Assembly (NCBI GenBank): GCA_020636135.1
Contig: JACJYK010000001.1
Location: 1,226,501 to 1,290,500, forward strand
Direction: 5' to 3'
Length of the DNA stretch: 64,000 bases
Source of the DNA: Lewinellaceae bacterium
GTDB lineage: Bacteria; Bacteroidota; Bacteroidia; Chitinophagales; Saprospiraceae
Shown here: positions 18,981 through 26,162 of the stretch, one piece after another
Layout of the letters: each line of letters begins with the position of its first letter
How positions within the stretch are numbered: position 1 is the first letter of the stretch
Translations under genes and position numbers: made by a program
The notes under the pieces: generated by a model
What the model was told of the DNA's origin: nothing
Database searches by the model: none
What the model saw: only the letters and a program-made list of their open reading frames with translations

Positions 18981-19558
18981 TGCAGACATTGAGCCATCAA
19001 GAAAGCTATACGCAGAGTAAGATTCACCCGCACAAGCTGGCGTTGTGGATCTCCCTGGCGAGTATTCTGATGATGTTCGGAGCATTTACCAGTGCCTATA
19101 TGGTACGAAAAGGAGCCGGTAACTGGCTGGACTATGAGGTTCCGGGTATTTTTTATGTTAGTACGGTGGTGATGTTGCTCAGCAGTGTTACAATCCAGTA
19201 CGCATATCTTTCGTACAAATCAGGCAAAGAACTTCTCTACAAAGGGGCCCTGGTGCTCACATTTTTGTTAGGGATTGGATTTCTGATCCTGCAATACAAA
19301 GGGTGGATGGACTTGTACGGGATCGGCATAGAGATCAACGGGAATCCTTCCGGATCCTTCTTTTATGCTATTAGCGGAGTTCATGCAGCACACGTGTTGG
19401 GCGGACTGGCTATAATGGTCGTGGCCATGGTCCAGGCATTCAGTTTACCATTTACATTTTTAAAAAATCGATTAACCCGCCTTGAGTTGACCACCACCTA
19501 TTGGCATTTTGTGGATCTTCTTTGGGTATATTTATTATTCTTTCTGTTAATACAATGA
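18980..19558 (+). CDS. coxC: Cytochrome c oxidase subunit III (short form)
   Basis: 192 residues with five membrane helices, the length of bacterial five-helix subunit III. Key stretches: LWISLASILMMFGAFTSAYMVR, the conserved SGVHAAHVLGGL (His near residue 136) and the C-terminal TTYWHFVDLLWVYLLFFLL. Subunit III stabilises the oxidase and supports proton uptake. It overlaps ctaB by one base and is followed after seven bases by a second subunit III gene, an arrangement common in Bacteroidota ACIII-oxidase operons. Confidence 0.92.
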   Translation: MQTLSHQESYTQSKIHPHKLALWISLASILMMFGAFTSAYMVRKGAGNWLDYEVPGIFYVSTVVMLLSSVTIQYAYLSYKSGKELLYKGALVLTFLLGIGFLILQYKGWMDLYGIGIEINGNPSGSFFYAISGVHAAHVLGGLAIMVVAMVQAFSLPFTFLKNRLTRLELTTTYWHFVDLLWVYLLFFLLIQ

Positions 19559-19565
19559 TGTTCAT

Positions 19566-20513
19566 ATGGCTGAGACGATATCTAGCACAGAAGTAGTCGA
19601 ACAGGACAATAATCTATGGTCTGGCGGTAAACCACCCATGAAGGCCAGTTATGGCAAGTTGATGATGTGGTATTTCCTGCTGTCGGATGCCTTTACCTTT
19701 GCCGGCTTCCTGATCGGGTATGGCGCTTTGCGCTTCAGTATGCCCAACTGGCCGGTGCCGGAGAAGGTGTTTAATAAATTTCCGTTTACCGGAGAGGCGA
19801 ACCTGCCATTGATCTTTGTGACCTTCATGACTTTCGTACTGCTGGCCAGCTCATTTACCATGATGCGTGCGGTCCAGGAAGGTCATAATGAGAATCGCAA
19901 AGGGGTCATTAACTGGATGTTACTGACCATCATCGGTGGATTAACCTTTCTGGGGTGCCAAGCCTGGGAATGGACTACCCTGATTGCGAAAGAATATACC
20001 TCGATCCATGTCAATCCATTTGGGCGTATGACCGAGGACGGCGTTTTCCTGAATGCCGATGGCAGTGAAGGAGAAACCTTTGAAGCGGGATACAGTTATC
20101 TTCTGCACAATATCAATGCACATGCAGATGGTCATGGAGAAGAGGCTGGGGAAGGCCACGGCGAGGCCGCCGTCAGCCACACCCACCCCGGGGATTACAC
20201 CGATGCATTGATTGATGAGGACGGTTACATCCACAGAAAATATAAGGTCACATCCGGAAATGATGCCGGTCAGATCAAATCCGAAGCTTTCGGCCCGAGA
20301 GCCTTTGGGGCACTCTTCTTCTTTATCACCGGGTTCCACGGATTCCACGTGTTTTCAGGGGTCCTGTTTCTTACGATCATTTTGATCAATGTGATTAGCG
20401 GCATTTATGTTGCACGTAAGAATGGGTATGAGATGGTCGAGAAAATTGGGCTCTACTGGCACTTTGTGGACCTCGTATGGGTCTTCGTATTTCTGGTATA
20501 TTATCTATTGTAA
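19566..20513 (+). CDS. coxC: Cytochrome c oxidase subunit III (long form with His-rich insertion)
   Basis: 315 residues. The core matches subunit III: LMMWYFLLSDAFTFAGFLIGY near residue 32, SSFTMMRAVQEGHNENR, GFHGFHVFSGVLFL near 258 and the final YWHFVDLVWVFVFLVYYLL. Between helices, residues about 175-235 form a hydrophilic loop rich in His, Glu and Gly (HADGHGEEAGEGHGEAA, then SHTHPGD) that is absent from the short subunit III just upstream. The loop probably lies on the periplasmic face and could bind metal. Its start is seven bases after the previous gene, so the two are co-translated. Confidence 0.92.
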   Translation: MAETISSTEVVEQDNNLWSGGKPPMKASYGKLMMWYFLLSDAFTFAGFLIGYGALRFSMPNWPVPEKVFNKFPFTGEANLPLIFVTFMTFVLLASSFTMMRAVQEGHNENRKGVINWMLLTIIGGLTFLGCQAWEWTTLIAKEYTSIHVNPFGRMTEDGVFLNADGSEGETFEAGYSYLLHNINAHADGHGEEAGEGHGEAAVSHTHPGDYTDALIDEDGYIHRKYKVTSGNDAGQIKSEAFGPRAFGALFFFITGFHGFHVFSGVLFLTIILINVISGIYVARKNGYEMVEKIGLYWHFVDLVWVFVFLVYYLL

Positions 20514-20536
20514 ATCGATCCAAAACACATCATCGA

Positions 20537-20920
20537 ATGGCACACGATCTCGAAGCAGGTAAAAAGTTAGCTTTAAAGACGATCTTAATATTGGGGGCGA
20601 TAACCGTTACCGAAGTATTGGTTGCGCTGACCGGCAAAGGATACATCATCAGTGGGTTTCATATGGCTGAAGCAATTCTGGCTATCATCATGATCGCCAT
20701 GAGTGCTTATAAAGCTTACCTTATCGTATTTGAATTTATGCACATGCGGCACGAAGTGAAGGGACTGCGCTTTAGTGTTCTCCTCCCGATGTTGCTGTTG
20801 GTATGGGCTATAATTGCATTTTTCTCCGAGGGCAATCACTGGTTGCATAACCGCGATCAGATCATTGAAAAGAATGAACAGGTGCCTGCCGTTGAAACCA
20901 TCAAGCCGGTCGGAGATTAA
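20537..20920 (+). CDS. coxD: Cytochrome c oxidase subunit IV
   Basis: 127 residues from the ATG at 20537; a longer frame from 20477 would overlap coxC by 37 bases. Three membrane helices (about 14-32, 39-62 and 79-97) of the prokaryotic subunit IV (COX4_pro/CyoD-like) family, with FEFMHMRHEVKGLRF in the second loop. This small subunit assists assembly of the oxidase. A 132-base gap follows, the largest within the operon, holding a small inverted repeat (GTTCCT and AGGAAC) with no T tract. Confidence 0.88.
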   Translation: MAHDLEAGKKLALKTILILGAITVTEVLVALTGKGYIISGFHMAEAILAIIMIAMSAYKAYLIVFEFMHMRHEVKGLRFSVLLPMLLLVWAIIAFFSEGNHWLHNRDQIIEKNEQVPAVETIKPVGD

Positions 20921-21052
20921 TCGTTGGTGTTCCTCTGACACAGGAACCTGTCTCCTAAATTTCTTACCGGGAATTGGCGCTCAAAGCATTGCGCGGACTA
21001 AACCAGAATGCATCTGCAATGTTTTTTAATCACACGATTTAATCGCCATCCA

Positions 21053-21583
21053 ATGCGTAAATACCTTACCTGGGCTTCCGTTGCTTTAATTCTTATTGTT
21101 TTGCCGGTCGGTTCCTTCATCTACCTGAAGCGTGGATTTGATTTTCAGAAAAAGAATTTTGCGGAGATGCAAATGCTTGGCGCCATGCCGTATGATTCTT
21201 TGGTAAACTGGGATCCGGGATTGAATGCAGTATGGCTATCCGGGGATGTCCACGTTGTTGCATTCTTTACTCCCGGCAACAGGATCGATATGGGAAATAC
21301 CCTGGTTACCCTTCAGGAACAGTACGCCAAAGTAAGCCATTTCCAACTGATCGGTATGGCCGACAACATTGATGCCATGCCGGAATTGGCGACCTATAAG
21401 ATTGTAAGCTCAAATCCCAATCTGCCGTCCATCCGCTCCCGGTTCCCGACCAATTTCGGTCCGGATGTTCTCACCCTGGTGGATAGTAAAGATGAGATCC
21501 GGGGTATGTACCATTGGCGTGATGCCGAAGAAATGAAAAAAATGGTAACGCATATCGCACTGTTGTTGCCAAAAAATGAATAG
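21053..21583 (+). CDS. SCO1/SenC-like thioredoxin-fold protein without copper-binding cysteines
   Basis: 176 residues from the ATG at 21053. An N-terminal membrane anchor (about 5-24) precedes a periplasmic thioredoxin-like domain. The C-terminal part (TLVDSKDEIRGMYHWRDAEEM) closely matches the end of SCO copper chaperones. Where SCO proteins have the CxxxC copper site after the first beta strand, this one reads VVAFFTPGNRIDMG, and the whole protein contains no cysteine. The conserved SCO histidine is also not evident. It sits in the usual SCO position of the operon, three bases before the DUF420 gene, so it may have become a structural assembly factor. The family assignment is inference from motif order. 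Confidence 0.7.
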   Translation: MRKYLTWASVALILIVLPVGSFIYLKRGFDFQKKNFAEMQMLGAMPYDSLVNWDPGLNAVWLSGDVHVVAFFTPGNRIDMGNTLVTLQEQYAKVSHFQLIGMADNIDAMPELATYKIVSSNPNLPSIRSRFPTNFGPDVLTLVDSKDEIRGMYHWRDAEEMKKMVTHIALLLPKNE

Positions 21584-21586
21584 TAT

Positions 21587-22120
21587 ATGAGCCAACCTAA
21601 TCTTCAGCTGGCCCGCAAACTGAATACCGTCGCATACATTGTGAGCTTTTTAGTCCTCGCGTTGGTCGCCCTGATGCGGCAGTTTAAACTTAATACAGAC
21701 ATTGATTTTTCATTTCTGCCGCCTTTTCATGCCACGTTAAATGCGATAACAGCAGTTATCCTGGTATTTGCTTACATCGCCGTCAAAAGGAAAAAGATCT
21801 CTCTACACCGCAAATTGATGATCACCGCCCTGATCACTTCTTTGATCTTCTTGATTTCTTATGTTTTGTACCACATCACGACAGAAGAGACGCGATTTTG
21901 TCAGCCAGGAGCCATTCGCTATGTTTATTTTCTTCTGTTGATGACCCACATCCTGTTGGCAGCAGTGAGCTTTCCCCTGGTCCTGTTCACATTTATTCGG
22001 GGGTACACCGGCCAGTATGTACGTCATCGTAAGATGGCAAGGTGGGTTTATCCCTTATGGTTGTACGTCGCAGTGACCGGACCAATCTGTTATCTGATGC
22101 TGATGCCTTGTTATTCGTAG
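21587..22120 (+). CDS. DUF420 membrane protein (oxidase-associated)
   Basis: 177 residues, five hydrophobic helices (about 15-33, 49-66, 78-96, 114-136 and 151-172). DUF420 proteins are found with cytochrome oxidase genes and are thought to aid assembly, as CtaM does in Firmicutes. Recognisable stretches are LPPFHATLNAITAVILV, ISLHRKLMITAL and RYVYFLLLMTHILLAAVSFPLVL; the histidines in the second, third and fourth of these regions are the family's conserved ones. It starts three bases after the SCO-like gene and is clearly part of the same transcript. Confidence 0.88.
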   Translation: MSQPNLQLARKLNTVAYIVSFLVLALVALMRQFKLNTDIDFSFLPPFHATLNAITAVILVFAYIAVKRKKISLHRKLMITALITSLIFLISYVLYHITTEETRFCQPGAIRYVYFLLLMTHILLAAVSFPLVLFTFIRGYTGQYVRHRKMARWVYPLWLYVAVTGPICYLMLMPCYS

Positions 22121-22138
22121 AAATTGTAATTTCGTATC

Positions 22139-22405
22139 ATGAAAAAATTAATCCTTCCGTTCACTCTTGCTCTGGTGTTGCTGATGGCTGTTTCTCCTGC
22201 GTTTGCACAATGTCCCATGTGTCGTGCTACCGCTGAATCCAATTTACAGCACGGAGGTACCGCCGGGAAAGGATTGAATACCGGCATTCTCTATATGCTT
22301 GCGATGCCGTATGTATTGGTAGGAGCGATCGGAGTGATCTGGTGGAAAAATCGTATTACTTCTCAGAACGATTATCCGCCGGTAGGTGATGATCAGATGA
22401 ATTGA
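22139..22405 (+). CDS. Small CxxC membrane protein at the end of the oxidase operon
   Basis: 88 residues. A signal peptide (about 1-23, ending AFAQ) is followed at once by CPMCRA, a CxxC pair at the mature N-terminus, then one membrane helix (about 50-68) and a short charged tail. The two cysteines would face the periplasm. I know similar short proteins beside ACIII/oxidase genes in Bacteroidota but no established function; copper handling or thiol-disulfide exchange for CuA maturation is an inference. It is the last gene of the operon, 18 bases after the DUF420 gene. Confidence 0.8.
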   Translation: MKKLILPFTLALVLLMAVSPAFAQCPMCRATAESNLQHGGTAGKGLNTGILYMLAMPYVLVGAIGVIWWKNRITSQNDYPPVGDDQMN

Positions 22406-22443
22406 TTATTGCACACTTGCCCATTTTCTTTTCTGCATTGGAC

Positions 22444-22481
22444 AAACAAAAAAGCTGCCCCGGCAATTCGAAGCAGCTTCG
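22444..22481 (-). terminator. Rho-independent terminator
   Basis: Read on the minus strand: AAGCTGC, a 14-base loop, GCAGCTT, then TTTTGTTTG. It lies just past the stop of the outer-membrane protein gene at 22507. The stem may also stop plus-strand transcripts of the oxidase operon, though that side has no T tract. Confidence 0.8.
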
Positions 22482-22506
22482 TCATTCTGATTATTGGGAG
22501 TCCGTT

Positions 22507-23196
22507 TTAATTCAGTGGGATCTGGTATCCAATGTTAAATCCAAATCCATAGTTCCGTACGTGGACGTCGATGATTGGATCGCGGATGAAATCTGTAATC
22601 AACTGCTGGTATTGGCCTTCCAATAAGAGTTTTCCTTTTCCGGCAGGGATTTCTACGCCAGCCAGGCCAACACCATTGACTCCCCAGCGGTTGTAATTCT
22701 GGTTGTTCAGGTTGATATTGGTTTCGCTGATGTTGAAGTCCAGGATTAAACTTGCCTTGGTTTCCAACCTAGCCCTGGAGGCATACGAGACCGATGGGCC
22801 GGCAGCAAGATAGAATTGGACCGGGCCTTCACCGAACCGGTATTTCAATAACAAAGGAGTTTCAACGAATTGAATTTTGGTGGTAGCTTTTAATTGTACA
22901 TCCAGGGGAATCTGCAAAACTTTCATGTTCCAGCCTTCTTTCAGATGGAATCCTTTTTCCTTGTAGGACACACCCGGTACAAAAGACCACTGTTCATTTA
23001 GCGGGAGATCATAGTACAACCCAGTTGCATATCCGGCATAAAAAGCTTTTTCAGGTATTAAGGCATCCATGACACCATTGACCTGGATATTGGACAGCAG
23101 CACGCCACCTTTTATCCCCACGGATGAGCTATTCTGGGCTAATGCCATGGTGGTCATCAAACTGAAGCAGGCTCCGAGGAAGAAGTTCTTTTTCAT
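22507..23196 (-). CDS. Outer-membrane beta-barrel protein (PorT-like)
   Basis: 229 residues. A signal peptide ends after ALAQ (about residue 20). The rest is alternating amphipathic strands typical of small eight-stranded barrels: VGIKGGVLLSNIQVN, FYAGYATGLYYDL, WSFVPGVSYKEKGF, TPLLLKYRF, FYLAAGPSVSYA and the closing NYGFGFNIGYQIPLN. It resembles the outer-membrane beta-barrel (PF13568-like) proteins of Bacteroidota. It probably sits in the outer membrane; no substrate or partner is apparent. It is transcribed alone, convergent with the respiratory operon. Confidence 0.8.
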   Translation of the reverse strand: MKKNFFLGACFSLMTTMALAQNSSSVGIKGGVLLSNIQVNGVMDALIPEKAFYAGYATGLYYDLPLNEQWSFVPGVSYKEKGFHLKEGWNMKVLQIPLDVQLKATTKIQFVETPLLLKYRFGEGPVQFYLAAGPSVSYASRARLETKASLILDFNISETNINLNNQNYNRWGVNGVGLAGVEIPAGKGKLLLEGQYQQLITDFIRDPIIDVHVRNYGFGFNIGYQIPLN

Positions 23197-23413
23197 AATT
23201 CATCATTTTTGCGGTGAATAATTTGATTCATTTTCAGGTAGACCGGTAGGCGATTGTTAAATAGCGTTAAGCCTGATGTTATGGATCCATTAAAATTTCA
23301 ATTGACCGGAGAGATTCTTTTTTGATTAATTCCTTGTCGGTGAATCTTTTGGCACGAAAAATGCGGTTGAAGCATTACCCTCCACTCCAATCAGTCCATT
23401 GTTCACAGTCTCA

Positions 23414-24274
23414 ATGATGCTTATGATGCACAAATACTCCAGTATTGCATGCAGTTTTCTCGTGTTGGGGGGCATTCTGCTTATGGGACTTCGTGCAAGT
23501 GATTGGTCGGAAACCAACGCCTTTGATGACCAATTAGAACTGGCAACCTGGATGGATTCTTACCAGACCACCATTGACCAGGCTAAAAACTACATCAAGG
23601 AGAGGTATCCCAATCTGAACTGCATTCCCCGCGAATGGGTATGTATCCAACTGGGTACCGCTTCCTGGTATACCTATACATTGGAATCCAAGCAAAATGG
23701 CGGATGCATTCAGACGATCTACATGGTTGACTCCAGCGGTAAAGTCGAGGAGAACAACGTTGATATCAGGGAAGAAAGGGAACTCTATGACCGGATCATC
23801 CAAAATGTTGCTGATCTCATGATCGATGTAAAGGCAGATCCACGGATCCAGTTTGTACCTTTTATCAAGCGTAATGAAGACAATACCATATCGGTATGGA
23901 TGTTGCCGGGGCAGGAGGAAGAAGAAGGTGGTGACAGCCTGGCATTTTATGGTCCTGAATACCATTTCAAATTTGAATCTTCAGGAAGCCATGTTATAGA
24001 GCAGGATATGATCAACCGGGATCTCCTGTGGGGCGTTCCTTTGAATCGCGGCAGGGAGATCTGGTTAAACTATCAGAAAGAGGAAACGATAACGACCGGG
24101 GCTATGTATTTTGCCTGGCGCTACCGGAACAACTTCAACCGGGTATTCATTGAGACCAGGAGGCATATTACGGCGATTCAATATTATGATGATGGTAGTT
24201 ATACACTTTCCCAGATGACCAAAAAGCATCGTGGCGACCGTTACATTTGTTTTGATCCCAACCGCAGAGGCTAG
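23414..24274 (+). CDS. Uncharacterised secreted protein
   Basis: 286 residues from the ATG at 23414; other ATGs follow within five codons, so the exact start is uncertain. The N-terminus has a hydrophobic signal (SSIACSFLVLGGILLMGL). I do not recognise the family. The mature part is acidic, contains three cysteines in two clusters (NCIPREWVC and GGCIQTIY) that could form disulfides, a Glu run (EEEEGG), and a C-terminal half rich in aromatics and beta-strand-like segments (WLNYQ, MYFAWRYRNNFNRVFIE, YYDDGSYTLSQM). It has its own terminator and no functional neighbours, so no role can be suggested. Confidence 0.7.
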   Translation: MMLMMHKYSSIACSFLVLGGILLMGLRASDWSETNAFDDQLELATWMDSYQTTIDQAKNYIKERYPNLNCIPREWVCIQLGTASWYTYTLESKQNGGCIQTIYMVDSSGKVEENNVDIREERELYDRIIQNVADLMIDVKADPRIQFVPFIKRNEDNTISVWMLPGQEEEEGGDSLAFYGPEYHFKFESSGSHVIEQDMINRDLLWGVPLNRGREIWLNYQKEETITTGAMYFAWRYRNNFNRVFIETRRHITAIQYYDDGSYTLSQMTKKHRGDRYICFDPNRRG

Positions 24275-24299
24275 TGAGTAATCAATGACAACGCTAAAT

Positions 24300-24337
24300 A
24301 AAAAAGCCGGTCGCAACAGCGCCGGCTTTTATTTTTT
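24300..24337. terminator. Bidirectional Rho-independent terminator
   Basis: A perfect nine-base stem, AAAAGCCGG and CCGGCTTTT, around an 11-base loop, with ATTTTTTG on the plus side and TTATTTAG on the minus side. It separates the convergent genes ending at 24274 and 24354. Confidence 0.9.
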
Positions 24338-24353
24338 GTCTTTTATCGTAAGG

Positions 24354-24791
24354 TTATCCGAACTTCTTAACCAGCCAGATGACCAAACTTACAGTACCAA
24401 ACAGCCAACACAAGGAGCCGAGGATCCAGATGAAGCCGCCAGTCGAAAACAAGGTTGCAGCTCCAATAATGGACAACAACAAACCTGCTCCCCAACCGAA
24501 GATCCAGAACCACATCCATTTGTTCACCGGATCCTGGAAATCGATACCTGCATCGTATTTTTTCTTCATGACTTTCTGAACGAAAGCTATGCGCTTTTCA
24601 AAACGAGCCTGCTGGCGTTCTGCACGCTTGATGTCTTTGATTTCTGCTTTAGTCAAGGCCTTTGAGGTGGCGGAAGCGATTTCAATTTTAGATTTCGCTT
24701 CTTTTGCTTTTATCTCTCCATGAGGTAAAGCCCACATAGTGTTGCTCAAAAGTGCCAATGTGAAGAAGCTTAGTAACAGTTTAAGTTTCAT
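24354..24791 (-). CDS. Small two-helix membrane protein with charged N-terminal domain
   Basis: 145 residues. A signal peptide (about 1-21, ending MWAL) is followed by a Lys/Glu/Arg-rich segment predicted to be a continuous helix (about 26-80), then two hydrophobic helices (about 93-112 and 118-138). Similar short proteins with a charged helix and a paired membrane hairpin are frequent in Bacteroidota and carry no assigned function. It is flanked by the bidirectional terminator and by a 230-base gap upstream. In that gap I see only AT-rich sequence with a TATATTTA box on the minus strand and no convincing -33 partner. Confidence 0.7.
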   Translation of the reverse strand: MKLKLLLSFFTLALLSNTMWALPHGEIKAKEAKSKIEIASATSKALTKAEIKDIKRAERQQARFEKRIAFVQKVMKKKYDAGIDFQDPVNKWMWFWIFGWGAGLLLSIIGAATLFSTGGFIWILGSLCWLFGTVSLVIWLVKKFG

Positions 24792-25021
24792 ATGGCGTTG
24801 TTTAATTGTGAAATAATAAATCGGTGGCTAAATATATAAAGAAAATCAATAAGTGAATCGCAACAATCGTCATCATTTTTTTATCAGCCCTTCCCAGGGT
24901 ATATGGTGTATATCGGCTCAGTGGATACCAACCTGCAGACATCATAATCTTAATTGGGATCGATTCACTGTCTCAGAATGTAAAATACCGGTTCAGAATG
25001 CACTTGCCGCTTGTCTCCGCT

Positions 25022-25405
25022 TTAACTGGCTTTGACCTCATTTGGCTCACGGATGCCTATAAAGAGACTGACCCATCCGGCGATCATCAGAAGCCCACCC
25101 AACGGGGTGACCGCACCCAGCCACCTTGCCTCAGTCAATGCCATGATGTACAGGGACCCGCAGAAGAAGGCAGTGCCCAGTAAGAAAAAGAAGGCAGCCC
25201 GGCGGATCCACGGACTCGAGATCCGGTAGCCTAAAAGTCCGGCGAAGGCCAGGGCAAAGGTGTGAATGACCTGATAATATTGAGCGGTATTCCACCAATT
25301 CAGCTGGTCAGCATTAAATCGGTCCGAAAGTAAATGAGCCCCGAAAGCTCCGAGTACTACGGATAGACCTCCTAATGCACTGGCCCATAACAATGTCTTT
25401 TTCAT
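25022..25405 (-). CDS. DUF423 family membrane protein
   Basis: 127 residues with four membrane helices. DUF423 (E. coli YgdD family) hallmarks: GGLSVVLGAFGAHLL at 12-26, WWNTAQYYQVIHTFALAFAGLL, GTAFFCGSLYIMAL and AVTPLGGLLMIAGW. The biochemical function is unknown. It starts seven bases after the uracil-DNA glycosylase gene, so the two share a transcript. Confidence 0.92.
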   Translation of the reverse strand: MKKTLLWASALGGLSVVLGAFGAHLLSDRFNADQLNWWNTAQYYQVIHTFALAFAGLLGYRISSPWIRRAAFFFLLGTAFFCGSLYIMALTEARWLGAVTPLGGLLMIAGWVSLFIGIREPNEVKAS

Positions 25406-25412
25406 ACTTCCA

Positions 25413-26093
25413 TTATTTCAACTGCCAATCTATGGGTTTTAGGCCTTGTTTTTCCAGGATTTCATTGGTTTTTGCAAAATGACCATTACCCAGAAATGCA
25501 TTCCCAGCCAGTGGTGAAGGATGGGCAGACTCCAGAACATAATGCTTCATTTCATCGATCAATTCAATTTTTGAACGTGCAAAACGGCCCCATAACAGGA
25601 AGACCAATCCACTGCGATCATCGGATAATTTCTGAATGACAGCATTGGTAAATTCCTGCCACCCGATGTTTTTGTGTGACCCTGGTTGTCCAGCAGCGAC
25701 CGTCAGGATGGCGTTGAGCATGAAGACACCCTGTTCTGCCCAATAGGTAAGATCGCCGTGATTAGGCGGTACAAAACCCAGGCTGTTCTGCAGTTCCTTA
25801 TAGATGTTGCGTAGCGAAGCAGGAATGGCAATGCCGCGGGGAACAGAAAAGGATAGCCCCATCGCCTGTCCGGGGCCATGGTAGGGATCCTGCCCGATAA
25901 CCACCACTTTAACCCGATCAAAAGGTGTGGTATTGAATGCATTGAAAATCAGGGGACCGGGAGGATATACGGTTATGCCCTGTTGTTTTTGCTCCTGCAG
26001 AAATTGCTTTATACCCTTAAAGTAGGGCTTGGCAAATTCCTCCGCCAACTTCCTCTTCCAGCTTTCCTCAATCTGTATTCCTTGCTCCGGCAT
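25413..26093 (-). CDS. ung: Uracil-DNA glycosylase
   Basis: 226 residues, the usual length for family 1 enzymes. It removes uracil from DNA at the start of base excision repair. The water-activating loop GQDPYHGPGQAMGLSFSV is at 67-84 with catalytic Asp69, and the DNA-intercalating loop with its His is ESAHPSPLAG near residue 190. FLLWGRFARSK matches the family's core strand. Transcribed with the DUF423 gene downstream and divergent from the FAD/Fe-S dehydrogenase gene across a 69-base gap. Confidence 0.97.
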   Translation of the reverse strand: MPEQGIQIEESWKRKLAEEFAKPYFKGIKQFLQEQKQQGITVYPPGPLIFNAFNTTPFDRVKVVVIGQDPYHGPGQAMGLSFSVPRGIAIPASLRNIYKELQNSLGFVPPNHGDLTYWAEQGVFMLNAILTVAAGQPGSHKNIGWQEFTNAVIQKLSDDRSGLVFLLWGRFARSKIELIDEMKHYVLESAHPSPLAGNAFLGNGHFAKTNEILEKQGLKPIDWQLK

Positions 26094-26162
26094 ACGTATC
26101 TCAGGTCTTTAATGGTTGGATTCCCTTATCTTGTCTGAAAATAACAATTTTAAAGGAACCCA

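Noticed and set aside
20928..20952. Hairpin GTTCCT/AGGAAC in the gap after coxD
   Set aside because: No T tract and the genes on both sides belong to the same functional unit, so it is not called a terminator; at most an RNA-processing site.
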